DNA of 64,000 nt, taken from Chloroflexota bacterium. GTDB taxonomy: Bacteria; Chloroflexota; Limnocylindria; P2-11E. Position numbers and translations under genes: made by a program. This document shows positions 1 to 10,282 of this stretch, in pieces (the stretch's first letter is position 1; each line of letters starts with the position of its first letter). The notes under the pieces were generated by a model. The model did no database searches. It was not told the origin of the DNA and saw only the letters and a program-made list of their open reading frames with translations. Location: NCBI GenBank assembly GCA_027310565.1, contig DAIDAP010000037.1:320163-384162 (forward strand), written 5' to 3'.

Positions 1-129
1 CACTTGGCTACGTCGCCCAAGGGCGAGAGGCGTGCGAGCCGCGGCCGTCTGACCTCGCGGAAATCGCCCCGCCGTGCCCAAGTCTACCGACCCGCAGCCC
101 GTGGCACTCGGAGTGCATTCCACCCGCAC

Positions 130-675
130 ATGTCCACCCACGTCGCCGAGCAGCCCGGCGCCCTCGCCCGCAACTGGGGCCTCACGCTGGCCCGCGGCCT
201 CGCCGCGATCGCGCTCGGGCTCGCCGCGTTCACCTTCCCCGGCATCACGCTCACCGCGCTGGTCTGGCTCTGGGGCGCCTACGCGGTCATCGACGGCATC
301 GCCGCGCTCGTCGCCGCGTTCGCCCACGACGACCAGCGCTGGTGGCACTACGTCGAGGGCCTCGCGGGGATCATCGCCGGCGTCGTCGCGTTCGCGCTGA
401 CCGGACTCAGCGCGCTGCTCCCCCTCTTCATCATCGCGGCCTGGGCCATCGTGACCGGCGTCTTCGAGATCATCGCGGCGATCCGCCTGCGGGACCAGCT
501 CCGCGACGAGTGGATCCTCGCGCTCGCCGGCTTCGTCTCGCTCGTGCTCGGCGTCACGCTCGCGAGCGTCCCCGACGCGGGCCTCCTCGTGACGGTCGGG
601 CTCGTCGGCGCCAGCGCGCTGCTGTTCGGCATCAGCCTGGTCGTCCTCGCGTTCCGCGAGCGCTCCACCGTCTAG
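130..675 (+). CDS. HdeD/DUF308 family membrane protein
   Basis: A 181-residue polytopic inner-membrane protein of the HdeD (DUF308) family. Six hydrophobic segments are arranged as three helical hairpins, and the repeated pattern of a glycine/alanine-rich helix followed by a short charged loop is typical of the family. HdeD is linked to acid resistance in enterics; here the role is unknown. I chose the ATG at 130 because the upstream codons encode an Arg/Ser-rich stretch with no family similarity, and the first membrane helix begins about 17 residues after this Met. The last residues (FRERSTV) are cytosolic and polar. A decayed rhomboid gene follows 20 bases downstream on the same strand. Confidence 0.8.
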   Translation: MSTHVAEQPGALARNWGLTLARGLAAIALGLAAFTFPGITLTALVWLWGAYAVIDGIAALVAAFAHDDQRWWHYVEGLAGIIAGVVAFALTGLSALLPLFIIAAWAIVTGVFEIIAAIRLRDQLRDEWILALAGFVSLVLGVTLASVPDAGLLVTVGLVGASALLFGISLVVLAFRERSTV

Positions 676-694
676 TCACCTCTAGGCTCCCGAC

Positions 695-1067
695 ATGATC
701 CGATCGGCGACAGCGACACGCGTCGCGGGCTCCCGGTCGTCAACCGCACGATCATCGCGATCAACGTCCTCGTCTTCGTCATGCTCCAGATCCCGAGCGA
801 CGCGTTCACGATGGGCGTCAGCGTCATCCCGCGCGAGATCACGCGGGGCGTCGACCTCGTCGGGTCGCAGACCGTCGCCCTCGCCGACGGCACGACGGCG
901 GTGATCGACGAGGCGCCCGGGCCGCCGCCGATCTGGCTCACGCTCTTCACGTCGATGTTCATGCACGCCGGGTGGGCGGCATCGGCGGCTTCCTCACCGG
1001 GCTCGTGATCGCCTTGGCCGTGCGCACCCCGGCGCGCGATGGCACGCGGCGGACCTCCCCGCTTTAG
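695..1067 (+). pseudogene. Degraded rhomboid intramembrane protease
   Basis: Remnant of a rhomboid serine protease. After the ATG at 695 the reading frame is wrong by one base; in the next frame the text IGDSDTRRGLPVVNRTII, a first membrane helix and then WLTLFTSMFMHAGW appear, all typical of rhomboid N-terminal halves. Directly after HAGW the sequence jumps, in a third frame, to GIGGFLTGLVIALAVR, the last transmembrane helix of rhomboids, ending at TAG 1065-1067. The segment holding the catalytic Ser (GxSG) is absent, so no active protease can be made. The junction lies where a rhomboid would have two similar stretches (GWAH and WWAHIGG), suggesting a deletion between short repeats. The 3' end overlaps the convergent TPR gene by a few bases. 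Confidence 0.75.
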
Positions 1068-2410
1068 AGGATGCGCGCGAGCCGCTCGACGTCCTCGGCG
1101 GTCTGGGCGCGGCCGTCGAGGCGGTAGGCCTGGGACAGCAGCGAGCACTTCTCCTTCGCGACGTCGCGCCGGCCGAGGCCGCAGTCGACCTCGATGAGCA
1201 GCCGGTGCGCCTCGCGGTCGGTGAAGCCGTGACCGATGTAGTCGAGGAGCACGTCCGACGCCGAGGCGAGCTTGCCGAGCGCGAGCAGGCGACGCGCGGC
1301 GTCGAGCACGGCGTCGGTCGCGCGCAGGTCGCCCGCGCCGGTGAGGATCGCGGCGCGCGAGGCGGCGACCGCGGCGGCGTCGTCGCCGCTCCCCGATACG
1401 CGGAGGAGCGCGAGCTGCTGGTCGACGTCGACCATCGGCCTGGGCTGCGGCTGCGCACGAGCGACGCGCCCCACGACGCCGGCGCGCGCGAGCACGTCGA
1501 CGGGCTCGCCGGCCTCCCGTGCGTCGGCGAACGGCACGGACGGGGCGGCCGTCGCCGCGGCGAGGACCGCGACGGGCACCACGGGCTCGGGCGTGAGCGT
1601 CGGCGCGGCCGCCGCGCGCCGGATCGCGAGCTGTGGCGGCGGCTCGGGCGCGGGTCGCCTCACCTCGGCGGGCGGCTTCATCCGCGGCGCCGTCGCGCCC
1701 CCGTCGATCCGGTCGACGAGCGCGACGAGCGCGGGGAGGTCGCCGAGCGTCTCGCGGCCGTACGCGAGCTCGAGCAGCGCACGCCGCGAGTCGCCCTGGA
1801 GCAGCGCCGCATCGACGTAGCGCGCGTACTCCTCCACCGCCCCCGGGAGATCGCCCTGGTTCGCGAGCGCCGCCGCGAGCCGCCGGTGCGCCGCGAGGTC
1901 CAGCGGCGCGAGGGCGACGGCCTCCGCCAGCACCGACACGGCCGACGCCCGGTCGCCCTTGCGCGCGAGCGCGGCCGCCCCGTCGCGGAGCGTCGCGAGC
2001 GCCGCGGCCCCGTCCTCGAGCGCGGCGAGGGTCCGCGCGAGCCCGACGTGGGCGTCGGCGTCGCCGTGCTTGCGGACGAGCTCCCCGTACGCCTTCTCGG
2101 CCTGGCGCAGCTTCCCCGCGGCGAGGAGCTTCGCCGCCGCGTCGGACGCGAGCCGGTGGCCGCCCGAGACGCGCCGCGGGGCGTGCCCCGCGCACGCCGC
2201 GAGCGCCGCGGCGAGCTCGTCGGCGCGCTCCGCGCCGAGGGCGCGCGCGCCGCGCTCGCGCACGCGGGCGACGAGCTCGGCGACGCGGTCCGGCGTCACG
2301 GTGTTCGCGTTCACGCCCATCGCGTGCAGCTCGCGCGCGAGGAACTGCTGGGCGGCCGGGCCGAAGTAGCCCTTGGCGACCCCGAGCAGCGACTCGGCAA
2401 GGGCGTTCAA
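1064..2410 (-). CDS. TPR-repeat protein partnered with a Cache-HAMP sensor
   Basis: About 448 residues, cytosolic, no signal peptide. The first 90 residues (starting LNALAESLLGVAKGYFGP) form a helical domain of unknown type, followed by TPR-like helical pairs (for example KLRQAEKAYGELVRKHGDAD and DLAAHRRLAAALANQGDLPG), a Pro/Ala-rich linker around residues 235-310 and a second helical block at the C-terminus. The likely start is TTG at 2408-2410, which overlaps the TGA of the upstream sensor gene (TTGA), so the two are translationally coupled and probably act together. No catalytic motif is visible; a scaffolding role is inferred from the TPR repeats. Confidence 0.65.
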   Translation of the reverse strand: MNALAESLLGVAKGYFGPAAQQFLARELHAMGVNANTVTPDRVAELVARVRERGARALGAERADELAAALAACAGHAPRRVSGGHRLASDAAAKLLAAGKLRQAEKAYGELVRKHGDADAHVGLARTLAALEDGAAALATLRDGAAALARKGDRASAVSVLAEAVALAPLDLAAHRRLAAALANQGDLPGAVEEYARYVDAALLQGDSRRALLELAYGRETLGDLPALVALVDRIDGGATAPRMKPPAEVRRPAPEPPPQLAIRRAAAAPTLTPEPVVPVAVLAAATAAPSVPFADAREAGEPVDVLARAGVVGRVARAQPQPRPMVDVDQQLALLRVSGSGDDAAAVAASRAAILTGAGDLRATDAVLDAARRLLALGKLASASDVLLDYIGHGFTDREAHRLLIEVDCGLGRRDVAKEKCSLLSQAYRLDGRAQTAEDVERLARIL

Positions 2411-3651
2411 TCGTCGCCTCCCGCCGCGTCGTCGGACAGCGCGTAGAAGCGCAGCGCGTTGAGCATGCGGTCGAATGCCGCGGCTACCTCGCGCGTGATG
2501 TCGTCCCCCGCGCGAGTGTCGAACCGCGCGACGCGGAGGTCGACGTCGCCGGTGGAGACGGCCGTCGCCTCGCCGACGAGCCGGCGGAGCGGCCCCACGA
2601 GCGAGCGGGTGAGGACGACGCCGATGACGAACGACAGCAGGAGCCCGATCGCGACGGCGGAGAGCGCGTTGTACGTCGCGTCGTCCGCGGCCTTCAGGTA
2701 TGTCGCGAGCGGCACCGCGAGGACGTACGCCCACGGCTTGGCCACCAGCCGCGTGACCACGCCGCGCTGCTCGCCGGTGCCCGATCCGTACGCGAACTCC
2801 GCGGTGGTCGCGGCGCCCGTCGGCAGCGCGTCGAGCGCGGTCTTCAGCGTCGGCAGCGCGTCGACGACGAGGTCGCTCGGCTGCTTGAGGTTCCCGAAGC
2901 GCTTGTCGGCGATGAGCCGCTGCGCCGTCGCCGCGTCGATCGGCGCGATCGGACGGTAGATGAGCGTCTCGGCCTGGTCGCGCCTGCCCTTCGTCTCCGA
3001 CACCGCGAGGCGGACCCCGTAGTCGTCCAGGAGGAAGCCGTGCGTGCCGGCGCCGACCGATCCTCCGTCGGACTCGACGAGGTCCCAGATCGCCGCGAGG
3101 TTGACGCGCGTGCGCACGACCGCCAGGACGCTCCTGCCGTCGCTCACCGGCGCGGAGAAGAACAGCGCCGGCCGGTTGGTGATGACCGAGTAGCTGGGGT
3201 CGCTGATGTACGGCGTCCCCTTCATCGCCGTCGTGAAGTACTCGCGGAACTTGACGCTCGTGCCCTCGTCGCTGCCGATCGAGGCCGCGGTGATCGTGCC
3301 GTCGGGCCCGACGACGGCGACCGATTCGTACTCCGGCGAACGCTCCGCCGCGGCCGCGAGCGCGACCTTCGCGGCCGCCTTCGCGCCGGGGTCCGCGAGG
3401 TTGGCGGCGTAGCGCACGATGTCCGGGAGCTTGCCGACGAGCTTGATGTCCCCGAGGCGGCTCAGAAGGTACGCGTCGATCGCGCCCGCCGTCGAGGTCG
3501 AGCGCTGGACGATGTGCATCACCCCGAGGCTGGTCAGGTCGCGGCGCGTGCTGCTGATCGAGACGGCGCTGACGAGCGCGACGGGCACGACGCCCACGAG
3601 CAGGAGCGCCGCGAGCACCTTCTGCCAGAGCCGCGGACGCAGCCAGGACAT
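2407..3651 (-). CDS. Cache-HAMP membrane sensor without output domain
   Basis: 414 residues with a membrane helix at the N-terminus (residues 12-32), a long extracytoplasmic double-Cache-like sensing region (about 33-300, including PDGTITAASIGSDEGTS and the Cache-typical FREYFTTAMKGTPYISDPSY), a second helix near 310-330 and a HAMP linker (ending in EVAAAFDRMLNALRFYALSD). It resembles the sensory half of chemoreceptors and histidine kinases but stops right after HAMP, with no methyl-accepting, kinase or cyclase domain. The ATG at 3651 is preferred over a further upstream start because the intervening residues are a Gly/Arg run. The downstream TPR protein is coupled by a TTGA overlap and is the obvious candidate for its effector. 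Confidence 0.75.
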   Translation of the reverse strand: MSWLRPRLWQKVLAALLLVGVVPVALVSAVSISSTRRDLTSLGVMHIVQRSTSTAGAIDAYLLSRLGDIKLVGKLPDIVRYAANLADPGAKAAAKVALAAAAERSPEYESVAVVGPDGTITAASIGSDEGTSVKFREYFTTAMKGTPYISDPSYSVITNRPALFFSAPVSDGRSVLAVVRTRVNLAAIWDLVESDGGSVGAGTHGFLLDDYGVRLAVSETKGRRDQAETLIYRPIAPIDAATAQRLIADKRFGNLKQPSDLVVDALPTLKTALDALPTGAATTAEFAYGSGTGEQRGVVTRLVAKPWAYVLAVPLATYLKAADDATYNALSAVAIGLLLSFVIGVVLTRSLVGPLRRLVGEATAVSTGDVDLRVARFDTRAGDDITREVAAAFDRMLNALRFYALSDDAAGGDD

Positions 3652-3770
3652 CCTGGGTCCCCCTCCGCGCCTGCCTCCCCCGCCACCCGCGTCCGGCAAT
3701 CCTTGTCAGCCAGCCAGGCGCCCGCGAGTCATGCGAACGGGTGCAACTCGTACCGAAAAGGGGCTAGTAC

Positions 3771-4345
3771 TCAGCGGATGGCGCGAGGGCTGCGCCGCAG
3801 GTCGCGCAGGAGCCCGCGGAGCAGCCTCTTGGAGGCCTCGACTCCGAGGCGATCGTCGTCCGTGAGACCCGAGCGCTCCTGATCCGTCCGCCACCAGCAC
3901 TCGAAGCCCCACAGGCGCTCGTCGGCGACGCGCAGCCGCGGGATCCCGCTGCCGGGACGGCGCGGCTCCCCGCTCTCGAAGTCGAAGAAGCCCTCGAACA
4001 CCGCGGCCTCGCCGGTGCGATCGGGCTCGCCCTCGCGGGCGTCGAGGAGGATCACGCACGCCGTGCCGGGGCGGACGTCGGCCGGGCCGCGCGGCTCGCC
4101 ACGTCCGCGCCCGCCGCGCCGCGTCCGTCCGCGGCCGCGCTCGGCGCGCGGCTCGAGGGCACGTTCGTCGCGTCGTGCGATCCGCCGGTCGTCACCCGGT
4201 GCGGGTCGACGCTCGCCGCGCGGCGTGCGGTCGCGCGGCGAGGCCGGACGCTCGGGCTGCGCCGCCGCCTGCTGCGGCCGCGGCGGACCCCGACGACGTC
4301 CGCCGCGCGCGCGCCGACGTGGTGGACGTGGCCCCTCTGGCACAC
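3771..4345 (-). CDS. Hypothetical protein with Arg/Pro-rich N-terminus
   Basis: Probably a real gene but not recognised. The first two thirds are low-complexity Arg/Pro/Gly/Ala sequence; the last 95 residues look like a folded domain, with a strand VILLDAREGE, then VFEGFFDFESGEP, RLRVADERLWGFECWWR and a C-terminal basic helix. The acidic/aromatic pattern of that part is not what antisense of GC-rich DNA usually gives. A GTG at 4343-4345 is the best start I can find; the true start is uncertain because of the low-complexity region. It is transcribed divergently from aceE. Confidence 0.4.
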
Positions 4346-4377
4346 CGTGAGTGTGACATCTCCGCGACATACACTCG

Positions 4378-7077
4378 ATGGAGGTGAGAGACGACGGCCT
4401 CCACGAGGTCTTCGACGAATTCAAGCGGCAGCTCCCCGACGTCGACCCCCAGGAGACGGAGGAGTGGATCGAGTCGCTCGACGCGCTCGTCGCGAGCGCG
4501 GGGCCCGAGCGCGCGCGCTTCGTCCTTTACAAGCTCCTCAAGCGCGCCCGGATGCTGCAGATCGGGCTGCCGCCGCTCACGCAGACGCGCTACATCAACA
4601 CCATCTCGCCCGAGCAGGAGCCTGAGTTCCCCGGCGACGAGGCGATGGAGCACCGCATCCGGCAGTTCATCCGCTGGAACGCGGTCGCGATGGTCGTACG
4701 CGCGAACCACCACTACGAGGGCATCGGCGGCCACCTCGCGACCTACGCGTCCTCGGCGACGCTCTACGAGGTCGGTTTCAACTACTTCTTCCGCGGCAAG
4801 GACCACCCGGGCGGCGGCGACCACGTCTTCTTCCAGGGGCACGCCTCGCCGGGGATCTACGCGCGGGCGTTCCTCGAGGGCCGCCTCAGCGAGTCGCAGC
4901 TCGACCGCTTCCGCCGTGAGGTCCTGCCCGGTGAAGGCCTTTCCTCATATCCGCACCCGCGCCTGATGCCCGACTTCTGGGAGTTCCCGACCGTGTCGAT
5001 GGGCCTCGGGCCGCTCGCCGCGATCTACCAGGCGCGCTTCGACCGCTACCTGCACAACCGCGGGATCACCGACACCGGCGGCCAGCGCGTGTGGGGCTTC
5101 CTCGGCGACGGCGAGTGCGACGAGCCCGAGGCGCTCGGCGCGCTGCACGTCGCCGCGCGCGAGGGGCTCGACAACCTGACGTTCGTCGTGAACTGCAACC
5201 TGCAGCGGCTGGACGGCCCGGTGCGCGGCAACGGCAAGATCATCCAGGAGCTCGAAGCGGTGTTCCGCGGCTCGGGCTGGAACGTCATCAAGGTCGTGTG
5301 GGGACGCGAGTGGGACGGCCTCCTCGCGCGCGACGTCGACGGCCTGCTGGTGAACCGCATGAACGAGACGACCGACGGCGAGTCGCAGCGCATGACCGTC
5401 TCCGACGGCGCGTACATCCGCGAGCACTTCTTCGGCCCCGACCCGCGGCTGCGCGCGCTGGTCGAGCACCTCTCGGACGAGGACCTGCGCAAGCTGCGGC
5501 GCGGCGGCCACGACTACCGCAAGGTCTACGCCGCCTACAAGGCCGCGACCGCGCACCGCGGCGCGCCGACGGTCATCCTCGCGCAGACGGTGAAGGGCTG
5601 GGCGCTCGGCCCGTCGGTCGAGGGGCGCAACATCACGCACCAGGCGAAGAAGCTCACCTACGAAGAGCTCAAGCTGTTCCGCGACCGGCTCGAGCTCCCC
5701 ATCCCCGACGAGCGGCTCATGGAGGACCCGCCCTACTACACGCCGGGACCCGACAGCCCCGAGATCCGCTACATGCTCGAGCGCCGCCGCGCGCTCGGCG
5801 GGTTCGTGCCCCGGCGCGTCGTGCGGCCGGTCGCGGTGGCGGCACCGAAGGACGAGACGTACGCGGAGTTCCCGAAGGGCTCCGGCAAGGCGGCCGCCTC
5901 GACGACGATGGCGTTCACGCGCCTGCTGCGGAACCTGCTGCGCGACCCGAACGTCGGCAGGCGCGTCGTCCCGATCATCCCCGACGAGGCGCGCACGTTC
6001 GGCATGGACCCGCTCTTCAAGGAGGTCGGCATCTACTCGCCGCTCGGCCAGCGCTACGAGCCGGTCGACGCCGAGACGCTGCTCCCCTACCGCGAGGCGA
6101 CCGACGGGCAGGTGCTCGAGGAGGGCATCACCGAGGCGGGATCGATGGCGAGCTTCACCGCGGCCGGCACGTCCTACGCGACGCACGGCCAGCCGATGAT
6201 CCCCTTCTACATCTTCTACTCGATGTTCGGCTTCCAGCGGACGATGGACCAGATCTGGGCGTTCGGCGATCAGCGCGGGCGCGGCTTCCTCATGGGCGCC
6301 ACCGCCGGACGCACCACGCTCAACGGCGAGGGGCTGCAGCACGAGGACGGCCACAGCCAGCTGCTCGCGACGGCGATCCCGAACGTCCGCGCGTACGACC
6401 CCGCGTTCGCGTACGAGACGTCGGTCATCGTGCGCGACGGCATCCGCCGCATGCTCGCCGACGAGGATCGCTTCTACTACATCACCCTGTACAACGAGAA
6501 CTACCCGATGCCGCCGATGCCCGAGGGCGTGGAGGAGGGCATTCTGCGCGGGATCTACCTCTTCCGGAGGGGCGAGGAGGGCAGACGGCGCGTCACGCTC
6601 CTCGGCTCGGGCCCGATCCTCCTCCAGACGCTCCGGGCGCAGGAGATCCTCCAGGAGCGGTACGACGTCTCGGCTGACGTGTACAGCGTCACGAGCTACC
6701 AGCAGCTGCGGAACGACGCGCTCGAGTGCGAGCGCTGGAACCGGCTGCATCCCAGTGAGCAGGCGAGGATCCCGTACGTCGTGCAGGTGCTCGGCGGCGC
6801 GACGCCGATCGTCGCCGCATCCGATTACCTGAAGGCGATCCCCGACCAGATCGGCCGCTGGATGAGCCGGCCGTTCGTCCCGCTGGGGACCGACGGCTTC
6901 GGCCGCAGCGACACGCGTGACGCCCTGCGCCGCTTCTTCGAGGTGGACGCGGAGAGCATCGCCGCCGCGTCGCTCCACGGCCTGCAGGAGTGCGAGCAGT
7001 ACGGCGCGGACGGGGTCGCGAAGGCGATCCGCGACCTCGGCCTCGATCCCGCGAAGCCGGAGCCCCGCGTCTCGTAG
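4378..7077 (+). CDS. aceE: Pyruvate dehydrogenase E1 component, homodimeric type
   Basis: 899 residues, full length for the single-chain (homodimeric) E1 found in proteobacteria and actinobacteria. It uses thiamine diphosphate to decarboxylate pyruvate and transfers acetyl to the lipoyl group of E2. The TPP motif is clear ([14 protein letters not shown] followed by [16 protein letters not shown]), as are the N-terminal [20 protein letters not shown] and [18 protein letters not shown] blocks, and the transketolase-type pyrimidine-binding and C-terminal domains ([20 protein letters not shown]). No aceF or lpd lies adjacent, so the partners must be elsewhere. An inverted repeat CACAC-CGTGA-GTGTG at 4341-4355 precedes the gene and could be an operator. 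Confidence 0.95.
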   Translation: MEVRDDGLHEVFDEFKRQLPDVDPQETEEWIESLDALVASAGPERARFVLYKLLKRARMLQIGLPPLTQTRYINTISPEQEPEFPGDEAMEHRIRQFIRWNAVAMVVRANHHYEGIGGHLATYASSATLYEVGFNYFFRGKDHPGGGDHVFFQGHASPGIYARAFLEGRLSESQLDRFRREVLPGEGLSSYPHPRLMPDFWEFPTVSMGLGPLAAIYQARFDRYLHNRGITDTGGQRVWGFLGDGECDEPEALGALHVAAREGLDNLTFVVNCNLQRLDGPVRGNGKIIQELEAVFRGSGWNVIKVVWGREWDGLLARDVDGLLVNRMNETTDGESQRMTVSDGAYIREHFFGPDPRLRALVEHLSDEDLRKLRRGGHDYRKVYAAYKAATAHRGAPTVILAQTVKGWALGPSVEGRNITHQAKKLTYEELKLFRDRLELPIPDERLMEDPPYYTPGPDSPEIRYMLERRRALGGFVPRRVVRPVAVAAPKDETYAEFPKGSGKAAASTTMAFTRLLRNLLRDPNVGRRVVPIIPDEARTFGMDPLFKEVGIYSPLGQRYEPVDAETLLPYREATDGQVLEEGITEAGSMASFTAAGTSYATHGQPMIPFYIFYSMFGFQRTMDQIWAFGDQRGRGFLMGATAGRTTLNGEGLQHEDGHSQLLATAIPNVRAYDPAFAYETSVIVRDGIRRMLADEDRFYYITLYNENYPMPPMPEGVEEGILRGIYLFRRGEEGRRRVTLLGSGPILLQTLRAQEILQERYDVSADVYSVTSYQQLRNDALECERWNRLHPSEQARIPYVVQVLGGATPIVAASDYLKAIPDQIGRWMSRPFVPLGTDGFGRSDTRDALRRFFEVDAESIAAASLHGLQECEQYGADGVAKAIRDLGLDPAKPEPRVS

Positions 7078-7095
7078 CCGCGCCTGCGCACGTCG

Positions 7096-7518
7096 TCAGG
7101 CCGTGAGGTCGGGGACCAGCTCGAGCGCCTGAACGTGCCGCGGACGCATCACCGAGAAGTGGCGCCGGTCGAGCGTCGCGAGCTTCCGCTCTCCGAGCCG
7201 CTCGACGATCGCCAGGATCGCCGCGTCGACGTAGCCTACGCGCAGGTCTCGGTACGTCGATCGAAGGTCGATCACGCGTACGAGATCGCCGTCGACCACG
7301 TGCGCGAAGTCGACCCTGCCGGCGTGCACATCGCCGAGCACCCGATCGAATCCCCGCGCGAGCCCCTTCACGCCGCACCAGTAGTCGAGCTCCGCGAGGA
7401 CCGGCTCGGGTACGACCAGCCGCTGCGCGCCTCGAAGGAGGGCGGCACAGCGGGCATGCGCAGGGTCGGCGCGATCGAGAGCGGCGAGTAGAACGCCCGT
7501 GTCGAGGATGAGCGTCAC
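7096..7518 (-). CDS. vapC: PIN-domain ribonuclease toxin, VapC type
   Basis: 140 residues forming a PIN domain. The acidic metal-binding residues are in place: D in LILDTGVLLAALD at the N-terminus, E in PVLAELDYW, D in VGYVDAAILAIVERLG and D in LATLDRRHF. VapC toxins cleave RNA, often initiator tRNA or rRNA. The GTG start at 7516-7518 overlaps the TGA of the antitoxin gene (GTGA), the usual arrangement for vapBC. Convergent with aceE, with a gap of 18 bases. Confidence 0.85.
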   Translation of the reverse strand: MTLILDTGVLLAALDRADPAHARCAALLRGAQRLVVPEPVLAELDYWCGVKGLARGFDRVLGDVHAGRVDFAHVVDGDLVRVIDLRSTYRDLRVGYVDAAILAIVERLGERKLATLDRRHFSVMRPRHVQALELVPDLTA

Positions 7519-7760
7519 GCGCGGTCGGGCGGTTCGCTCGCGTACGGCTCGGCCACGTACCTGTCGTCGATCTCCGACGCCGACGGCCCGCGACCCCTCG
7601 AGTCTCCCATCCCGATGAAGGTCGGACCCGAGGGCCTGCGGCCCAGGGCCTCCTCGAGGGCATCGCGGACGACCCGCGCGACCGAGACGCCGCGTTCGGC
7701 GGCCCGCTTCTTCACCCTGCGGATGAGATCGTCGTCGGCTTGCACGATGAACCGTCGCAT
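7515..7760 (-). CDS. vapB: Ribbon-helix-helix antitoxin, VapB type
   Basis: 81 residues. The N-terminal strand MRRFIVQADDDLIRRVKKRA and helix AERGVSVARVVRDALEEAL are a classic ribbon-helix-helix DNA-binding fold. The C-terminal 35 residues are polar and probably wrap the toxin. Such antitoxins both neutralise VapC and repress their own promoter. The gene ends with GTGA shared with vapC. Confidence 0.8.
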   Translation of the reverse strand: MRRFIVQADDDLIRRVKKRAAERGVSVARVVRDALEEALGRRPSGPTFIGMGDSRGRGPSASEIDDRYVAEPYASEPPDRA

Positions 7761-7765
7761 GATGA

Positions 7766-7776
7766 CATGATATCAG
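7766..7776 (-). promoter_or_regulatory. Putative vapBC promoter/operator
   Basis: On the minus strand a TATCAT hexamer lies only 6 bases before the vapB ATG, inside the palindrome TGATATCA (7768-7775). This spacing would put the transcription start at or next to the ATG (leaderless mRNA), and the palindrome is a plausible VapB operator. No convincing -35 element is visible. Confidence 0.3.
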
Positions 7777-7822
7777 TCCTCCGAGCAGTCGCCCAGTCAC
7801 GCACCTGCCGCGTAGCAGGACC

Positions 7823-8545
7823 TCAGGCCGCCGGCGCCGCAGGCGGAGACGGGCGACCGCGAACGCGCATGTTCAGCAGCTCGACGAAGACGCTGAACGC
7901 CATCGCGAAGTAGATGTAGCCGCGCGGGATGTTCACGTCCACGCCGTCGGCGATGAGCGCCGTGCCGATGAGCAGCAGGAACGCGAGGGCGAGCATCCGG
8001 ATCGTGGGGTGGCGCAGCACGAAGCCCGCGATGACCCCCGAGCTCACGAGCATCACGCCGACCGCGATGACGATGGCCGCGATCATGACCCACACCTGCT
8101 CCGCGAGACCGACCGCGGTGAGCACCGAGTCGAGGCTGAAGACGACGTCGAGCGCGAGGATCTGCGCGATCACCGCGCCGAACGACGCGACCGGCCGTGC
8201 CTCGATCTCACGCCCCTCGAGCAGCTCGTGGATCTCGCTCGTGGCCTTGCCGAGGAGGAAGAGCCCGCCGGCGATGAGAATGAGGTCTCGCCCGGACAGC
8301 TCGTTCCCGAGGATCGTCAACAGCGGAGCGGTGAGGCCGATGAGCCAGGTGATCGAGAGGAGCAGGCCGATGCGGAGGAACATCGCGATCGTGAGCCCGG
8401 TGCGGCGGGCGCGCTCCTGCTCCCATCGCGGCAGCTTCGCGGCGACGATCGAGATGAAGATGACGTTGTCCACGCCGAGCACGATCTCGAGGACCGTGAG
8501 CGTGACGAGCGCGGCCAACGTCGTGGGGTCGAGGAGCTGCTCCAC
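7823..8545 (-). CDS. TerC family membrane protein
   Basis: 240 residues with about seven membrane helices. The family signatures are seen: LEIVLGVDNVIFISI near residue 20-34 and ALDVVFSLDSVLTAVGL near 130-146, each with intramembrane Asp/Asn residues thought to bind metal ions. TerC-family proteins are linked to tellurite resistance and, in better studied members, to Mn2+ export or metallation of secreted proteins. It lies 3 bases downstream of ettA and is probably cotranscribed with it. Confidence 0.88.
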   Translation of the reverse strand: MEQLLDPTTLAALVTLTVLEIVLGVDNVIFISIVAAKLPRWEQERARRTGLTIAMFLRIGLLLSITWLIGLTAPLLTILGNELSGRDLILIAGGLFLLGKATSEIHELLEGREIEARPVASFGAVIAQILALDVVFSLDSVLTAVGLAEQVWVMIAAIVIAVGVMLVSSGVIAGFVLRHPTIRMLALAFLLLIGTALIADGVDVNIPRGYIYFAMAFSVFVELLNMRVRGRPSPPAAPAA

Positions 8546-8548
8546 GGA

Positions 8549-10225
8549 TCAGGCGCGCATGAGCGGGCGGTACTTGATGCGGTGCGGCTCCCAGTCCGTG
8601 CCGTGCTCCCTGCGCATCCACTCCTCGTACGCCTGGTAGTTCCCCTCGAGCCAGCGGACCCCCGAGTCACCCTCGAAGACGAGCATGTGCGTCGCGATGC
8701 GGTCGAGGAACCAGCGGTCGTGGCTGATGACCACGACGCATCCGGCGAAGTCGACGAGGGCGTCCTCGAGCGCGCGCAGGGTGTCGACGTCGAGGTCGTT
8801 CGTCGGCTCGTCGAGCAGCAGCACGTTGCCGCCGGACCGGAGCAGCTTCGCCAGGTGCACGCGGTTGCGCTCGCCCCCGGAGAGGTCGCCGACCCTCTTG
8901 TTCTGGTCCGAGCCGCGGATGTTGAACGACGCGACGTACGCGCGCGCGTTGCGCAGCCGGCCGCCGACGTCGATCTGCTCCTGCCCGTCGGCGATCTCCT
9001 CGAACACCGTCTTGCCCGGGGTGAGCGTGTCGCGTGACTGCGACACGTAGGCGAGCTTCACGGTCTCGCCGACGCGCAGCGTCCCCGCGTCCGGCCTCTC
9101 CTCGCCGGTGATGAGACGGAAGAGCGTGGTCTTTCCCGCGCCGTTCGGCCCGATGACGCCGACGATCCCGCCGCGCGGCAGCTTGAACGAGAGGTCGTCG
9201 AACAGCAGGCGGTCGCCGTAGGCCTTGCGCAGGCCATCCGCCTCGATGACGACGTCGCCCAGGCGCGGCCCGGGCGGGATGGAGATCTCGAGGTCGCGCT
9301 CGCGGCGCTCGGGCTCCTCGGCCAGGAGCCGCTCGTACGCCTCGACGCGCGCCTTGCTCTTCGCCTGCCGCGCACGAGGTGAGGCTTTCACCCATTCGAG
9401 CTCGCGGGCCAGGGTGCGCTGCCTGGCCGACTCCTGCTTCTCCTCGTCGGCGAGTCGCCTGCGCTTCTGCTCGAGCCACGACGAGTAGTTGCCCTCCCAC
9501 GGGATGCCCGCGCCACGATCGAGCTCGAGGATCCAGCCGGCGACGTTGTCGAGGAAGTAGCGGTCGTGGGTGACCGCGACGACGCAGCCCTTGTAGTCCT
9601 TCAGGAAGCGCTCGAGCCAGGCGACCGAATCCGCGTCGAGGTGGTTCGTCGGCTCGTCGAGGAGCAGCAGGTCGGGATGCGAGAGCAGCAGCCGGCAGAG
9701 CGCGACGCGGCGGCGCTCGCCGCCGGAGAGCGTCGTCACGTCCTGGTCACCCGGCGGGCAGCGCAGCGCGTCCATCGCGTGCTCGACGTTGCTGTCGAGG
9801 TCCCAGAGCCCCTTCGCCTCGATCTCGTCCTGGGCCCGCTGGAACTCGTCCGAGACCCGCTCCATCTCCGCGGGCGAGAGCTCCTCGGCGAACCTCGCCG
9901 AAAGCTCCTCGTAGCGCCGCAGGACCGCCCGCTGCGCCGCGATCCCGTCCTCGACGTTGCCGCGCACGTCCTTGGCGGGGTCGAGCTGCGGCTCCTGGGC
10001 GAGCAGGCCCGCCCGGTACCCCTGGGTGATCCGCGCGTCCCCCAGGAACTCGGTGTCGACGCCCGCCATGATCCGAAGGAGCGTGGACTTGCCTGCCCCG
10101 TTGGGCCCCAGGACCCCGATCTTCGCGTCGGGGTAGAAGGCGAGGGTGATGCCGCGCAGGACCTCCCGCTGCGGCGGCACGACCTTCCGGAGCTGATACA
10201 TGGTGTAGATGAACTGCGCCGGCAT
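8549..10225 (-). CDS. ettA: ABC-F translation factor EttA
   Basis: 558 residues, the usual length of EttA (energy-dependent translational throttle). Two soluble ABC domains: Walker [10 protein letters not shown] at about 39-47 and GPNGAGKTT near 350; signatures [19 protein letters not shown] with [12 protein letters not shown], and [15 protein letters not shown] with [11 protein letters not shown]. The start [19 protein letters not shown] matches the conserved EttA N-terminus. The ABC-F linker between the domains carries the basic PtIM-type helix ([17 protein letters not shown]-like region around 300). EttA binds the ribosomal E site and senses the ATP/ADP ratio. It is transcribed divergently from the aminopeptidase gene. 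Confidence 0.93.
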   Translation of the reverse strand: MPAQFIYTMYQLRKVVPPQREVLRGITLAFYPDAKIGVLGPNGAGKSTLLRIMAGVDTEFLGDARITQGYRAGLLAQEPQLDPAKDVRGNVEDGIAAQRAVLRRYEELSARFAEELSPAEMERVSDEFQRAQDEIEAKGLWDLDSNVEHAMDALRCPPGDQDVTTLSGGERRRVALCRLLLSHPDLLLLDEPTNHLDADSVAWLERFLKDYKGCVVAVTHDRYFLDNVAGWILELDRGAGIPWEGNYSSWLEQKRRRLADEEKQESARQRTLARELEWVKASPRARQAKSKARVEAYERLLAEEPERRERDLEISIPPGPRLGDVVIEADGLRKAYGDRLLFDDLSFKLPRGGIVGVIGPNGAGKTTLFRLITGEERPDAGTLRVGETVKLAYVSQSRDTLTPGKTVFEEIADGQEQIDVGGRLRNARAYVASFNIRGSDQNKRVGDLSGGERNRVHLAKLLRSGGNVLLLDEPTNDLDVDTLRALEDALVDFAGCVVVISHDRWFLDRIATHMLVFEGDSGVRWLEGNYQAYEEWMRREHGTDWEPHRIKYRPLMRA

Positions 10226-10282
10226 GGGGACACCGTATCAAAGGATTGGATAGGCTTGCTGCACCACACCGGGGAGGCCACC

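Noticed and set aside
4945-6978. Open frame of 677 codons opposite aceE
   Set aside because: Mirror of the aceE codons, with no family motif.
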